From Lamellibrachia satsuma (taxonomy: Eukaryota; Annelida; Polychaeta; Sabellida; Siboglinidae), in contig BSQZ01000040.1 in NCBI GenBank assembly GCA_033239005.1, forward strand, positions 5,822,599 through 5,886,598: a stretch of 64,000 nucleotides of DNA, given 5' to 3'. Positions 20,271-33,391 of this stretch are shown piece after piece. The translations under genes were made by a program, and so were the position numbers. Below the pieces are notes generated by a model, which saw nothing but the letters and a program-made list of their open reading frames with translations, did not search any database and was not told the origin of the DNA. How positions within the stretch are numbered: position 1 is the stretch's first letter; each line of letters begins with the position of its first letter.

Positions 20271-20880
20271 CGATAAAACATACAACGAGTAATGATTGCC
20301 ATGTTTATGAATGCATATACTAATAAAATTTCATAAACATAATGCACATAATATAATTCTAAAGGTCTGAGTAATATCCGAAACAATCAAAAATATACGT
20401 GTACGTATACCGTTAGCTACACATTCGCCCGTATTTAAATCCTTAGACCTTTATATAATCCCATTCCTTCTACGAAAGAAGAAAGTCATTCCAGAAATGT
20501 TCTGCATTATAAAACAGCACAACTGAAACACAGTTTCGTCACAGGGGATGGAACTTTTACGTACACATTCCTCTTGGCAGGCGGCGACGCGTTGCTGGTT
20601 GACTTCTCAGAGTTCGTTCTGAACACCGTAAATATGCGGTAGGTGAAACATAACAATTGGCTGTCCACTTGGAGACACTTGCTTTCGTGATGGTCTAATA
20701 ACGTGTATGTATCAAGTTCTTCCCAGAAGAGAGAGAAAGATAGAGACATATTAATTTAGTGGGGGAAAAATAATAATTTATGAAGATACTAGTATAACGT
20801 ACCATAGGACTGCATACTAAAATAAACAACGTGCAAAAGCATGACTTCGGATGAACGGTGTGGTGGAATCTTGGAATCAA

Positions 20881-21030
<150 letters not shown>

Positions 21031-21138
21031 ATAGTTTTGGGTGGGTTCGAAACTGTTGAGCGAATTTGTTTTAACTGTAACATTTTGCAGAAGTCATCCG
21101 AAAAAACTACGGCTGATTCTGTACGCTCGAACTTGTCT

Positions 21139-22226
21139 ATTAATGCTAATCTAAAAGATGTGACAATACTGTTATTGACATTTGTTTATTTCATAGCTAC
21201 AAACCAACTATCCCAGAAGCAAAAAAAAACATTGGGGAAGGGAAATACGGAGCTAAGTACGTAAACCGTGTCTTTCCGTTGTTACAAAAATTAATAATGT
21301 CTTATAATACAAGCAACCTAAATAATACAAGTGGTCTTAAATTACAACCGTTCATAGAAATGTTAATTATTATATTGGGTCACACCCTCATGGGAAAATA
21401 TAACTTCCACTCTTTAAAGGTGCTGGGGGCAGCCGTTGCCTAGTGGTTAAGGTGTTGGACTCTAAATTCCAGGGTTGTGAGTTCAAGACCCACACTGCGC
21501 ACGGTTCGTTTTCGAAGCTTAGGCAATATCGTTTATCCTACTTTGCCTCAGTCTACTCAGCTGCAAATGAGTACAAACACTGTTTGGAAGGTACCTGCGA
21601 TGGACTAGTGTCCCGTCCAGGAGAGTTAGTATAACCTTCATGGCTTCCTAAGGCGTAATGCCGGGGGGGGGGGTGACTTTACCTACCTACCTTACCTTTA
21701 AAAGATAACTTTCCTAAAAACCAACATTGTTATGATAGTTATCATGAGTAAAGTATGGAACAATACATTCTTTACCATTGTTACGTAGTGGACAAAGGTT
21801 AATCGTTGATAGAAATCTATAGCGTTGGTAATTATTTTGACAAGGATGTTTACAACTATTAATTCTGTAGGTCTGCCCAAGATAGGAGGAACATCGACCG
21901 CCGTGATGACGTTAGTCAAAGCCGTCTGTAATGGGTGAATATACAATAACACAGAGTTTTACGGGTGGCAACAATTGTGAAATTAATTTACAGCTTGTTT
22001 GCGTTTTCTGAATTCAGAGCCGTTCTACGAACTTTCAGTTATCTAAAAACAATATTGCCCACAACAACATTTGTTGTTTGATATTCCAGGACGGAATTAT
22101 ATACGGGTGATTCTTGGTGAATGTGTGGTGATTGCGACAAACGGTGGCGCCATGCACATCCCGCAGCCTGAATAATCGAGGCTAATGAAATGGTCAGTGG
22201 CGCCACCTGTGGGGAATTTGGGCTTA
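21139..22226 (+). repeat. Interspersed repeat, copy A (inverted sister at 49.67-50.39 kb), carrying a SINE
   Basis: Excluding 21425-21690, this segment aligns end to end with the reverse complement of 49670-50390. Shared landmarks in order are GATGTGACAATACTG, AATACGGAG, CCGTGTCTTTCCGTTG, TGGTCTTAAATTACAACCGT, CTATAGCGTTGGTAATTATT, CATCGACCG, CAATATTGCCCACAA, ATTCCAGGACGGAATTATAT and GGGGAATTTGGGCTTAA. No transposase is seen. It could be a non-autonomous DNA transposon or part of a larger element. Confidence 0.75.
21425..21690 (+). mobile_element. tRNA-derived SINE
   Basis: The tRNA-like head has A- and B-box-like blocks: TTGCCTAGTGGTTAAGG (about 21438-21454) and GAGTTCAAGACCC (about 21479-21491). 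The body contains CTGCGATGGACTAGTGTCCC and GTCCAGG, a motif common to SINE bodies in marine invertebrates. A G run and a CTTTACCTACC-type tail follow. It is flanked by an imperfect duplication (CTTTAAAG / CTTTAAAAG), and the sister repeat at 50.1 kb lacks it. Confidence 0.8.
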
Positions 22227-22229
22227 AAG

Positions 22230-23880
22230 TGTCTACGAAACGTGCGACCGTGCTCGAGTGATCTTTTAAGTAGAGCATTCATACAGCGCGAGTCAATCCC
22301 CGTATCGGCCGGCAAATGAGTACCTGCGGTTACCTGTCGAATTTTTAACCTTCAAATTATGCGCTTCGCCGACTTCTAGGTCGATCCCAGCATCAGTTGC
22401 AAGAGCTGCAATTACAATAGTACGTTTCCTTACCGTAAATTTAGTAAAAATTATACCACCTTCTTCTTAGCCTTTCCAAGTGACTGGTGATTTGAAAGGT
22501 TGTGCACTTCGATTTGGACAGCATTTCATATGTTCTTCTGCCAATGTTTACTCACTCATTCCCTGTTTCTCACTTTCATTTTCTTTCTTTATTTCACCCA
22601 AGACTATCTTCTGTGCCAATTTCCTCTCACGGTCTCTTCACCATTTCATATTTCTCTTCATTTGACTTTAATTTGGCATGGTAACACTGCATCGTCTTCT
22701 TGGCTGTGAAGGGCATGTTAGCTTTAAATTGTACAAAAATAAAAGTAAGTGCAAATGTTCAAATATGAGTTAAAATGTATTTAAATTGAAAATACTTTTC
22801 AAGATACATTTTATTGCACAGCATAACAAGAGAAAATAAATAAAGAAATCTAACCATTAAATATATATGAATCAATGAACACTGTTAGGCATGTTGTGGC
22901 TGGGAGTGACCGCAAGTCCACAGTTAATGTTTGCTGAGAGGGTTGATTAGTACCTGCCAATGTTCAGGGCTCAATATCCCCTTTGTACTTTAACCACACT
23001 ACAAATTGGCATCAGCCAATACTGGTGTAAGCTGTCTGACTTGAGTCACCAAACTTCTTCAGAAGACTCAGCTAGCAGTACTTAGCACTGTCACTTGTGA
23101 GAGCAACAATGACCCTTTCAATATAGGCATACTGGAGTTCCTGGCTTAATTAAATAAACCCAAGGATTATGGCCTGGACTGGTAACTAATACAACTATGG
23201 ATATGAAATAGGGGTTTCTGACTGGGAAAAGAATCAAAAGATGCTGCCTCTTGAAGCGAAGCCTTTGTGGCTTCGGTGCATTCAGTGTGCAGAAAAGTGA
23301 TCCACGGTGTGAAATTGTTAAAACTCATCAATACCAAGTAAAAATGAAGCCACATCTACTAAATGTAACAATAATAATTATTACAAATCAAGGGCTATTA
23401 CATTGCAATTAATACCATGGTTATTGCAATAGAATTGACATAATAAAAGTTTTTTTAACATATTAAAAAACATAGGACTTTGAGATGCGTGTAATTTTCT
23501 TTTATTAGAAATCAACAGTAAATACAGTTATGCCATTATACATAAGTTGTCGTGTCAAATAGTGAATTAACTAATACGTTTAAAAATGGGGTTACCAGGA
23601 GAACACATTTGAGATATTCTTTTTTGTAAGTACCTTTCATAAATATCTTCAACAGTTTGAACCTTCTGTTTGCTATGGGATGCCACTTACCAATTTTATT
23701 ACTGACAATGCAAAGGAATATTTCCATTTTTAATGTATTTTTAAATGGATAATAAAGTTCTTAAATCTTAAGTCGAAGTATCTTATCTTGTCTATTGCTC
23801 TATTTTCTGATTGGCATATGTAGTAGTCTTAATTTCTATGTCATCCAGCTTCAGGATGTAATGAATGATATATAAAAGTC
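22230..23880. other. AT-rich intergenic stretch
   Basis: No gene, RNA or transposon protein is recognised. Confidence 0.45.
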
Positions 23881-23884
23881 ATAT

Positions 23885-26800
23885 TATTATTATTATTATC
23901 TTTATTTGGACTCAAGATCCACAAACATGTACATATTAATCAAATTGAAATTTAGAAATAGCAGCTAGAAAACAAATTATATTGTGCTGAGATATGAAAT
24001 CACAGCATTACATTCTTCCTTATTTAAGACATCGTCATTGTTACAATCTTTCATTTCAATCAATTCACAAATCATGTTTGCATTGTCATAGTATGTAGCA
24101 ATGACATTGATATTCCACATTTCTTTACACTTATACTTAATAGCACTCATAGGCATATACAACACTTCATGGTTGGTCATGTTATATTTGGACATAACAT
24201 GTCTTACATTCTGGCCCATAGTTGACCTATAAGCAAATGTCATTGTATTTGCAATATAATTAACAACCATGTTATCTGACAAGGCTACTATTCTGTAAAA
24301 CTTTATAAACCTAAAGACCAAAGCCACATCTAAAGGTACACATTCAGCAATTAATGGTGCTAAATCTCTGTGGGAAGCATATGGTAGCTTCCATACCTTA
24401 CGCAATGCATTACACCACTGTATGCACATCTTGTTAACACTGTCATGCCACAGTGGTCATAGTTGAGATCCATACAATGCACAACAATACTGATGAAACA
24501 ATTTGTTTTTGACAACAGTTTGAAGTTAACCAAACTCAGACATAAATCTATTTACATTACAGTTAAATGTCTTGATACCATCAAACACCATTTCATACTT
24601 ATCGGTTGTGCTAAGTACATTTCCAAGATGTGTAGTTTTCTCACATGTAGAAACATCTGTACCATTGATTTCAAAATGCGGATCAGCATCCTTCTTGTTG
24701 TACACCAATAATTTGCTTTCTGACCCATTAAACAACACATCATGTAGTTTGGCATATTTCTCACAAACCTCAATAATTTTTCGCAACCCAGAACTAGTAG
24801 GACATAGTAATATAATGTCATCTGCATATCCTCCAGCTCCACACAACTAATGGTCACATACCCTTATCAATAAATTTTTGAAACAACATTCAATAATTTA
24901 CTCTGTCGAATGCTTTAGAAGCATCAAGTAATAAAAGATGTACAGTACTACCATTATTTACATAATATGAAATAGTCTCTTTTACCATAAAAGTACACAT
25001 TGTTGTAGATAAGCCATCTCTAAACCCAAATTGTAAATCTGACATGTCAAAAACTCCAGTTTGTTGTTTGATAATAATGGCATCATAAAGTTTACCAGTG
25101 ATGCTGCCTAAGGTCAACGCTCTATAGTTATCAGAGCTATGATGCGCCTTTCTTTTATCTTTCTGAAGTGGCCCCATAGTACCTATCAGTAACTCACTTG
25201 GGGATACACCATGAATAAACATGCCATTGTAGAGCTAGGTTAATGCTTTAAACAATTTTTCAGTACCATATATAATTTGGTTAGAACATATACCATTTTC
25301 TTCTTTTTTACCATGTTTCATGCAATTTACACATTTCTTGAGATCATCAATATCAATATCATGCTGCTGATGGCAGTTGTAACCATCATCAATATCATTT
25401 TCCTGCATACACATATTAATAACAAGATTGTCAACTCTACTTTTTAATAAGTGCATGTGATCTTCGTCAAATCCAACAGAATTGTACAAATGTTCAAACT
25501 TTGAGGAAAATAAGTCAGCAATATCTTCTGATCCTATATGACCAACAATAACATTAGGCAGAAAATGACAAGATTTTTTTAAACTATGCACCTCTTACCA
25601 TAAGTTACGATCATTACCTACACTAATAGCTTCAGCCATTCTATTGCTTTTTATCCTTGTTTCTTCCTTTACTACATATCTCACAGCGTAGTGATACCTG
25701 GATCGAGTACGCCTCATGATATCGACTACTTCACCATTATGTGGCCTACCACATTGCACCCAAATATCATGCCAGAACAAGGAAGTATCGTGTTGAGCCT
25801 GTACATGTTCGTACCAACCAGATATCACCTTGCTGCTCCCTTTCTTGGCACTCGTCTTTGGCAAACACATATCTGAGGCAACAATGCAACAGTTTACAAC
25901 AGTATTATACAACAAAAACCTGTGTGCATTTTACATTGGTAATCAACACAACTAACAGCATCATGATTAAAATCAATACATGATAGCAACTTATCAAGCT
26001 CACGTTTGTAATTCTCAATGTGGACCTCTGTACATTTATGCCAAGCTACATTCGTTTTACATTCACGTTCAAATGATTCATGATATGACACATCTATTTG
26101 CATTTCAAGACATATTGGAACATGATCAGAAAATTACTGTTCATAAACACTGATTCATATTTGATAATTGATTCACGCAAGTTCTGTGTTACCATAAAAT
26201 GGTCTATTGTTGACTTGCAACCATTGCTCTTTGAACAGTATGTATATGGTATATTAGAACATTCGGCATCAATACACAAAAACATTTGTTCATTATTAAC
26301 AAATGAATGGAGAGCTCTTGTACCCCTTGTTAAGTCTGTGTTAGAGTCACCACCCAATACAAAATATTGTGATGCAGTTTTGTTACAAATATCACTTACT
26401 TCATTAAGAACGTCTATATATTCAAACAAATCGTGATTTGCATAACCCTTGTCAAATGGCATATACATGTTAAACAATACAAACTCGATACCATCTACTG
26501 CCACTTTCACAGCACACAGCCTCTTAGATATACACTCTATTGTATCCACTTTACAGCTAATATTGGATGACCAAACGATTGAACAACCCCCATAGGGTCT
26601 GCCTATTAATGGCACACTCTCGTACATTTAGCTGGATACAATGCATACACTGTTTGGACTAAATGAGTTCAATCTTTGTATAAATTGTGTTTTATACATA
26701 CAATGTTCTTGTATCAACAAAAAATCACACGCCACCAGCAAGGTTTGCATAATAACATACTTATCAACACCAAAATGCTTACAGTTGTAAGAGCCAAACT

Positions 26801-26945
26801 TGAGTTTCTTTTGCACATTTAAACTGTCTGTACTTTCGTCCACATTTACAGACGCTGCTGCATCAACACACTCTTGGCAGATTTTACAGGAGCCTATTTG
26901 TATTGCTTTATCCCTGCCTGTTTGCTTGCATTTATCACACTTCAT
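23885..26945 (-). mobile_element. LINE with endonuclease and RT (Jockey/I-like), damaged
   Basis: Minus strand, in order. A cysteine-rich start (CDKCKQ, CKICQEC at 26945-26880). An apurinic-type endonuclease: KFGSYNCKHFG, LLIQEHCMY, then after one in-frame stop GGCSIVWSSN, VLFNMYMP, LGGDSNTDL and STIDHFMV. A linker. An RT with DNYRALTLGSITGKLYDAII, FGFRDGLSTT and LLLDASKAFDRVNY. A deletion. A palm segment GGYADDIILLCP with LLVYNKKDA, and a C-terminal region ending at 23979. The 3' end is AATAAAGAT followed by ATA-type repeats. At least four frame breaks make it inactive. The clade is judged from motif style only. Confidence 0.85.
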
Positions 26946-27639
26946 GTTGTACTTCTACAGGCTACCTCAAAGTGTACAAAGCCAATTATTGCATCACCTG
27001 CCCAGACAAGGGTGTGGTCAGTGGACCACAACACTGACCTAGCCTTCACTAATTCTACACAGAACACACAGCAATATACAACAGCATTCTTATTTGTATT
27101 TGTGAATAAACAAAGTTAAGTGATAACTGAACAGCCATTTATAAAAATTTAGTGGCACTTAGGTGTAGCACAGCTAACTGGGTGAGATTGTCATGACATC
27201 TGACATGATATAAAAACTCCCACTAATTACCAGGAGGCTGCTAAAATTATTAAGATAACAAAGAAGTTCATTAGCAGATTTATTCCCTAAAGAGTGCGTC
27301 ATTCAAACTCCATTCCTTAAAAAAGATCCAATATTTATAATGAAGGTTGTGTTTTATAAATTCATAGCATTCTTATTTGTTGCTAAACATAACATGGTGT
27401 CATCGTTTGTAGGTGATTACAGACTCCATCAATACAGTTATCCCAGGGGCATGGAAAAATATCAAAATGGCATTCAATGGCAACATGCTGTGTAGCGTGC
27501 TATCAGGAAGGCAGAACAAAGGAGAAATGAACTGTGAATGGAGAAGAGAGAGTCTAGGGGCCCGTCAATCCCTCATTGACTGCTATATCAAGTCTTACCC
27601 ATGTAGGTAGAATGGTATTACCATATGTCAAATAGGTCA

Positions 27640-28058
27640 AACATTATTATTATCATCTTTATTCGGACTCAAGATCCACAAACATGTACATATTAAACAA
27701 ATTGAAAGTTAGAATAGCAGCTAGAAAACAAATTATATTGTGCTGAGATATAAAATCACAGCATTACATTCTTCCTTATTAAAGACAGTGCCATTGTTAC
27801 AATCTTTCATTTCAGTCAATTCACAAATCATGTTTGCATTGTCATAGTATGTAGCATTGACATTGATATTCCACATTTCTTTACATTTATGCTTAATAGC
27901 ACTCATAAGCATATACAACAGTTCATGGTGGGTCATGTTATATTTGGACTTAATGTGTCTTAGATCCTGGCCCATAGTTGACCTATAAGCAAATGTCATT
28001 GTATTTGCAATATAATTAACAACCATGTTATCTGACAAGGCTACTGTTCTATGGTGGA
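27640..28058 (-). mobile_element. 5'-truncated copy of the 23.9-26.9 kb LINE
   Basis: Only the last about 420 bases of the same LINE are present. The C-terminal peptide (DNMVVNYIANTMTFAYRSTM at 28038) and the 3' tail AATAAAGAT plus ATA repeats match 23885-24295 at most positions. Typical of abortive target-primed reverse transcription. Confidence 0.9.
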
Positions 28059-28309
28059 ATGGTTGTCACAATTGTTACTTTCATGTAGTTTAATATGTTT
28101 TTAGTATTGCTCCCATTAATGTAATATAACACAATTATGTTGAACATATTACATGTACACTGATGTTACCTTGTGTTGTCAGAACTTAACTCAAGTATTT
28201 AGCATAGGGGTACATAGATCAATTGTGAGTTCTTTAGAAAGTCGTACAAGGCATTAACATGTATTTAACTTTGACATAATTTTTTGACATTAGGAGTCGA
28301 CTTGGAAAG

Positions 28310-28772
28310 AGTGTTGTACTGCACCTCTCATGAGTATATACTATGTACTGCATCTCTCATGAGTATATACTATGTACTGCATCTCTCATGAGTATACACT
28401 ATGTACTGCATCTCTCATGAGTATATACTATGTACTCCATCTCTCATGAGTATACACTATGTACTCCATCTCTCATGAGTATATACTATGTACTCCATCT
28501 CTCATGAGTATATACTATGTACTGCATCTCTCATGAGTACACACTATGTACTGCATCTCTCATGAGTATACACTATGTACTGCATCTCTCATGAGTATAT
28601 ACTATGTACTCCATCTCTCATGAGTATACACTATGTACTCCATCTCTCATGTGTATATACTATGTACTCCATCTCTCATGAGTATATACTATGTACTCCA
28701 TCTCTCATGAGTATATACTATGTACTGCATCTCTCATGAGTATATACTATGTACTCCATCTCTCATGAGTAA
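28310..28772. repeat. 29-bp tandem satellite
   Basis: About 16 copies of a 29-bp unit containing CTCATGAGTATATACTATGT, with variants (ACTGCATCT or ACTCCATCT; TATATACT or TATACACT). It has no spacers and is a plain satellite. It abuts the broken end of the neighbouring LINE. Confidence 0.95.
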
Positions 28773-28774
28773 AT

Positions 28775-30865
28775 GTTTTTGTTTGAGGTTCGCTTGTTGT
28801 TTTTTTATAAAGTATTCGGGGTATGTTGGCTTATTGTAGCGTTTGTTAATTGCATTATTTAGTATTTTCCAGGTTTCTTTAACATTTGTTTTCTGCTTTT
28901 CTAACAATGTGCCATAGTAGTTTTTCTCAGTAATTCTTAATATCGATGTTAATTTATTTTTACAAGTTTTGTATTTTTGTTCTGCTGCAGCAGATCTCGA
29001 TATAATAAATGCTTTATATAATTTATTTTTCTTTGTACAAGCACATTTTAAACCTTTGGTGAACCAGGGCTTTTTGTTAATATAACTTTTCCTGGAAACT
29101 CTTTTCACTGGACAATGTTTGTTAAATATATCTATGAATATGTGGATTCAAGAGTCATAAGCTTAATTAACATCATTTGTATTGAGAAAATTTTTCCAAG
29201 ATTGTTGACTCAGTTCGTCGGAAAATGAAGCCAATGTATCCTCGTTTATCTTTCTGATATGCTGAAATTCATTTACGTTACATCTGCTTATGTTATACTC
29301 GCAAAGTGCAAAAATCGGTAAGTGGTCAGTAGTGTCATTGAACAAGATACACAAATTAGATTGTAGCGCAATTCATTGGTTAATATATTATCTATTAATG
29401 TAGTTGAGCTATCTGTGATCCTAGTAGGCTTGTCAATTAATGGGTTAAGACCCAAACTATACATTTTTTAGTATTACTATGAGTCTCATGTTTCAGCAAA
29501 TCTATGTTAAAGTCACCACAAATAAATATCGTTTTAATAGTTTTAGCATTACTTAAAATATGTTCTATGTTTTCACAAAAGGTATCTAGGTTTGACCCTA
29601 GAGTTCTGTACATACAGCTTACCACAAAATTTGTGTGGTTCTTTATAGTTAATTCTACAGTAATACATTAAAGAATATTCTCTACTACAAATAATTTACT
29701 TTCGCCCATTTTGCAAGATAATTCCTTATTTGTGTATATACCCCTGGTAGCAACACCACCACCTATTTGGATTCCTCTTGTGATGTGATAAGCATTATAA
29801 CTGTTTATATTAAAATCATCAATTAAATATGTTTCTATCCATGTTTCAGATATAGTGATTAGGTCAAATTCTACATAGAGTTCTAAAATGTAGTCTTCAG
29901 TCTTTTGAAAATTAGTTTTTAGGCTTCTGGCATTGAAATGTATAAATGATAATCCATTAACTTTACCGATTTTTTCAGTGAATTATAGGTTGGTGTAATA
30001 CTGACATTTTGACGATAGGTTATTGTAGAAATTGTTTTCTGGGTCTATATCATTTTCAAAATCATGGGGATTATAATCCGAGTATTTGAAGTAATTGAAA
30101 TTAAATTGTGAATAGTTATCTATTAATTTATAAAGGTCATAATTATCTTCAACAGAAGAATTCTCAAACACAAATTCATCATCACTAACATTTTGAAATG
30201 AAAAAAATTCACAACATGATGTACAATGATAATTTACATTTTTGCAACAGATTAATCTGAACTGTTCTTGTGTTATTTTTGCACATTGTTTATGATAAAC
30301 TGCTTCACAAAGATCACATTTTATGACGTAACTGTTTAACGTTTGGTTACATATTGGACATGAGTCTAATTTGATCTGAGTATTCACCAGCATAAATTAA
30401 ATGTGATAATACTGCATATATGAACATAGAAAAAATTTGCAGGATTTGCACTACCAGACACTGGATAGTAAAATACAAGAGTCCATAAAAGTGTGTTCAC
30501 AACACACAAAGTTTGCAGAATTTGCAATACAAGACACAAGATAGTAAAATACAAAAGAGTCCATATAACTGTGTTCACAACACACATGATCTTCATGGAC
30601 CATAAGTAAACTCTCTGTCCAAATACTGCCATCTCATAGTTTATCCAAATCGTTTTTACATTTGATCATCACTCTATTGGTCTGCTCCGTCTTTTTCACA
30701 AAGATGTTGCCGTTCATCGTCCATGTGCCAACTATTTTCCATTCTTTCTTGAGCCATCGGGCCTCCGCAAACAGTTCATTATTCTTCTGGGTAAGATAGT
30801 CATTCAGGAAGATTGCGCTACCTTTCAACATTTTCCTTTTTCGCATGATTTCCGTCTTTTTGTCA

Positions 30866-30870
<5 letters not shown>
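28775..30870 (-). mobile_element. LINE fragment: ORF1 end, zinc-finger/endonuclease start of ORF2
   Basis: Minus strand from 30870: an ORF1 C-terminus GSAIFLNDYLTQKNNELFAE then KEWKIVGTWTMNGNIFVKKT and a stop at 30634. Two diverged tandem units of about 110 bases follow (30400-30610). ORF2 starts at 30393 with a PHD-like cysteine/histidine pattern (CPICNQ, CDLCEAVYHKQC, CTSCC). Endonuclease motifs (CGDFNIDLL, NDTTDHLPIFAL) and the pre-RT segment KKPWFTKGLKCACTKKNKLY follow. The RT itself is missing, and the element ends at the 29-bp satellite. Several frame breaks. Confidence 0.8.

Positions 30871-30910
<40 letters not shown>
30868..30910. repeat. (TA)n microsatellite
   Basis: About 20 TA units at the 5' limit of the LINE ORF1 fragment. 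Confidence 0.95.
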
Positions 30911-30913
<3 letters not shown>

Positions 30914-30919
30914 GATTGA

Positions 30920-31460
30920 CACATATGTACAATGATCCAAACAGTATAGCTCTTTGTATAACACTGCACTGGCAGAAATCACAACATTTATGCAAATATG
31001 GTATATTATAATATTTAATCAAACAAGTAATAACATCCAATTATACAAAAATACAATTATGTTTTTTCATATATAATTAACTCATAGATAACATAGACAC
31101 ACTTTTCTGGTCACACATACAGGCTGTATTTACATCACATTATCAACCATTTAGTAGACAGTAAATTAAACTGAGGAGATCCCCATGAAACAATTATAAC
31201 CTTGAATATCCAGTGAACCTTCTGACAACATTATTCCTTAAACATGAAATATCTAAACTAAGTAAGTGGCCTTCTTCTATGTGCAGGTATGTTTTTAAAC
31301 ACATGAACAGTTCAAATAACATTAGCAAAATAAATGTTTTTAATGTGAAGAGTGACACACGTACAATAATCCAAACTCTGTATAATGATGCGCTGGCAGA
31401 CAACACTCATTTCAACAAATCTGCTACAACATTACATTTAAACAAGCAAGTAGTCAACTG
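30920..31460. repeat. Diverged duplication, two copies about 430 bp apart
   Basis: 30920-31035 and 31350-31460 share GACACA.GTACAAT.ATCCAAA, GCTGGCAGA, ACAACAT and AAACAAG.AGT in the same order. Non-coding. Confidence 0.5.
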
Positions 31461-31889
31461 TCATCATTGTCTGAGATGATGATACATAGTTTATTCTTGA
31501 TGCTGGAGGAGCTGCGCCAAGACTGCCTTTCTGAATGCATCAACGTGACACTGACACATAACGTATGGCTGAATCCCATTACTGATTGCCTTTCCATTCT
31601 GGAATATAGATGAATATTCTTAAATCAAACACATATTTTTAGTATTAACATTTCCTTACATAAATAACACACTTAACAGAAAACTTTGCTATGATCCCAT
31701 AATATAATTGTAGGATAAATATTTCTTCATAATTTCTGTGAGATATGATAAAACTTTACACAAACCAACTTGGTAGTATAGTAATGTTAAAAAATAAAAT
31801 TGGCTTAATCGAAGCATTTAGCAGAGCACATTTCCACATGCTCAATCTAACTCTTATCAACAAGCATAATATATTATATATGTGGAGTC

Positions 31890-33093
31890 TTCTAGAAGGT
31901 AGGAAAGCTATGTGGAGTTGTCTGTGTGGTAGGAAGGCTGTTGGACTTGTCTGTGTGGTAGAAAGGCTGTGTGGAGTTACATGTGTTGTGTGGTAGGAAG
32001 GCTGTTTGGGGTTGTATGTGTGGTAGGAAGGCTGTTTGGAGTTGTATGTGTGGTAGGAAGGCTGTATGGACTTGTCTGTGTGGTAGGAAGGCTGTTTGGA
32101 GTTGTATGTGTGGTGTGGTAGGAAGACTGTTTTGGGTTGTATGTGTGGTAGGAAGGCTGTTTGGGGTTGTATGTGTGGTAGGAAGGCTGTTTGGAGTTGT
32201 ATGTGTGGTAGGAAGGCTGTATGGACTTGTCTGTGTGGTAGGAAGGCTGTTTGGAGTTGTATGTGTGGTGTGGTAGGAAGACTGTTTTGGGTTGTATGTG
32301 TGGTAGGAAGGCTGTTTGGGGTTGTATGTGTGGTAGGAAGGCTGTTTGGAGTTGTATGTGTGGTAGGAAGGCTGTGTGGAGTTGTATGTGTGGTAGGTAG
32401 GCTGTGTGGACTTGTTTGTGTGGTAGGAAGGCTGTTTGGAGTTGTATGTGTGGTGTGGTAGGAAGGCTGTTTGGGGTTGTATGTGTGGTAGGAAGGCTGT
32501 TTGGAGTTGTATGTGTGGTAGGAAGGCTGTGTGGAGTTGCATGTGTGGTAGGAAGGCTGTTTGGAGTTGTATGTGTGGTAGGAAGGCTGTTTGGAGTTAT
32601 ATGTGTGGTAGGAAGGCTGTTTGGAGTTGTATGTGTGGTAGGAAGGTTGTTTGGAGTTGTATGTGTGGTAGGTAGGCTTTGTGGAGTTGTATGTGTGGTA
32701 GGAAGGCTGTGTGGAGTTGTATGTGTGGTAGGAAGGCTGTGTGGAATTGTATGTGTGGTAGGAAGGCTGTGTGGAGTTGTATGTGTGGTAGGAAGGTTGT
32801 TTGGAGTTGTATGTGTAGTAGGAAGGCTGTTTGGAGTTGTATGTGTGGTAGGAAGGCTGTGTGGAGTTGTATGTGTGGTAGGAAGGCTGTTTGGAGTTGT
32901 ATGTGTGGTAGGAAGGCTGTGTGGAATTGTATGTGTGGTAGGAAGGTTGTGTGGAGTTGTATGTGTGGTAGGAAGGCTGTGTGGAGTTGTATGTTTGGTA
33001 GGAAGGCTGCGTGGAGTTGTATGTGTGGTAGGAAGGCTGTGTGGAGTTGTATGTGTGGTAGGAAGGCTGTGTGGAGTTGTATGTGTGGTAGGA
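31890..33093. repeat. 30-bp minisatellite with higher-order blocks
   Basis: About 40 copies of a 30-bp unit built around GGTAGGAAGGCTGTGTGGAG. The left third carries 5-base TGGTG insertions at about 31986, 32111, 32266 and 32451, giving blocks of about 125, 155 and 185 bp (4, 5 and 6 units plus 5). Because 30 is a multiple of three and the unit has no stop in several frames, long open frames exist on both strands (449 codons on the minus strand, 234 on the plus strand). I regard these as by-products. Confidence 0.95.
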
Positions 33094-33335
33094 AGTACAA
33101 TTCAATAAAGAAGATTTCTATAGCGCCAAAATCTTCAGAACACCAAGCTCAGCAGCGCACCAATACCAAAGTGTTAGGCAAATCTTAATCCAAATTCAAT
33201 TCCGAATCGTCAACAGTGGTGGTGGTGCGCTGAGGAGGATAGACCAGGTCAAATAGGTAGATTTTAAGATGCCGCCGAAATGTTGATATATTTCTCTAGC
33301 CAGTGTCAAGCTATACACATCCAAACATGAACCAA

Positions 33336-33352
33336 TATATATATATATATGT

Positions 33353-33388
<36 letters not shown>
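33336..33388. repeat. (TA)n microsatellite
   Basis: TA tract with a GTATACA interruption near 33351. Confidence 0.95.

Positions 33389-33391
<3 letters not shown>

Noticed and set aside
20560..20640. Possible exon GGDALLVDFSEFVLNTVNM between TTGGCAG and GTAGGT on the plus strand
   Set aside because: Splice-like borders are present, but there is no recognisable domain and no neighbouring exon to test phase.
28310..28772. CRISPR-like regular array
   Set aside because: 29-base units are directly contiguous without unique spacers, in a eukaryotic context.
31756..33105. 449-codon minus-strand ORF of YHTYNSTQPS-type repeats
   Set aside because: It follows from a 30-base tandem repeat free of stops in several frames on both strands; there is no independent sign of translation.
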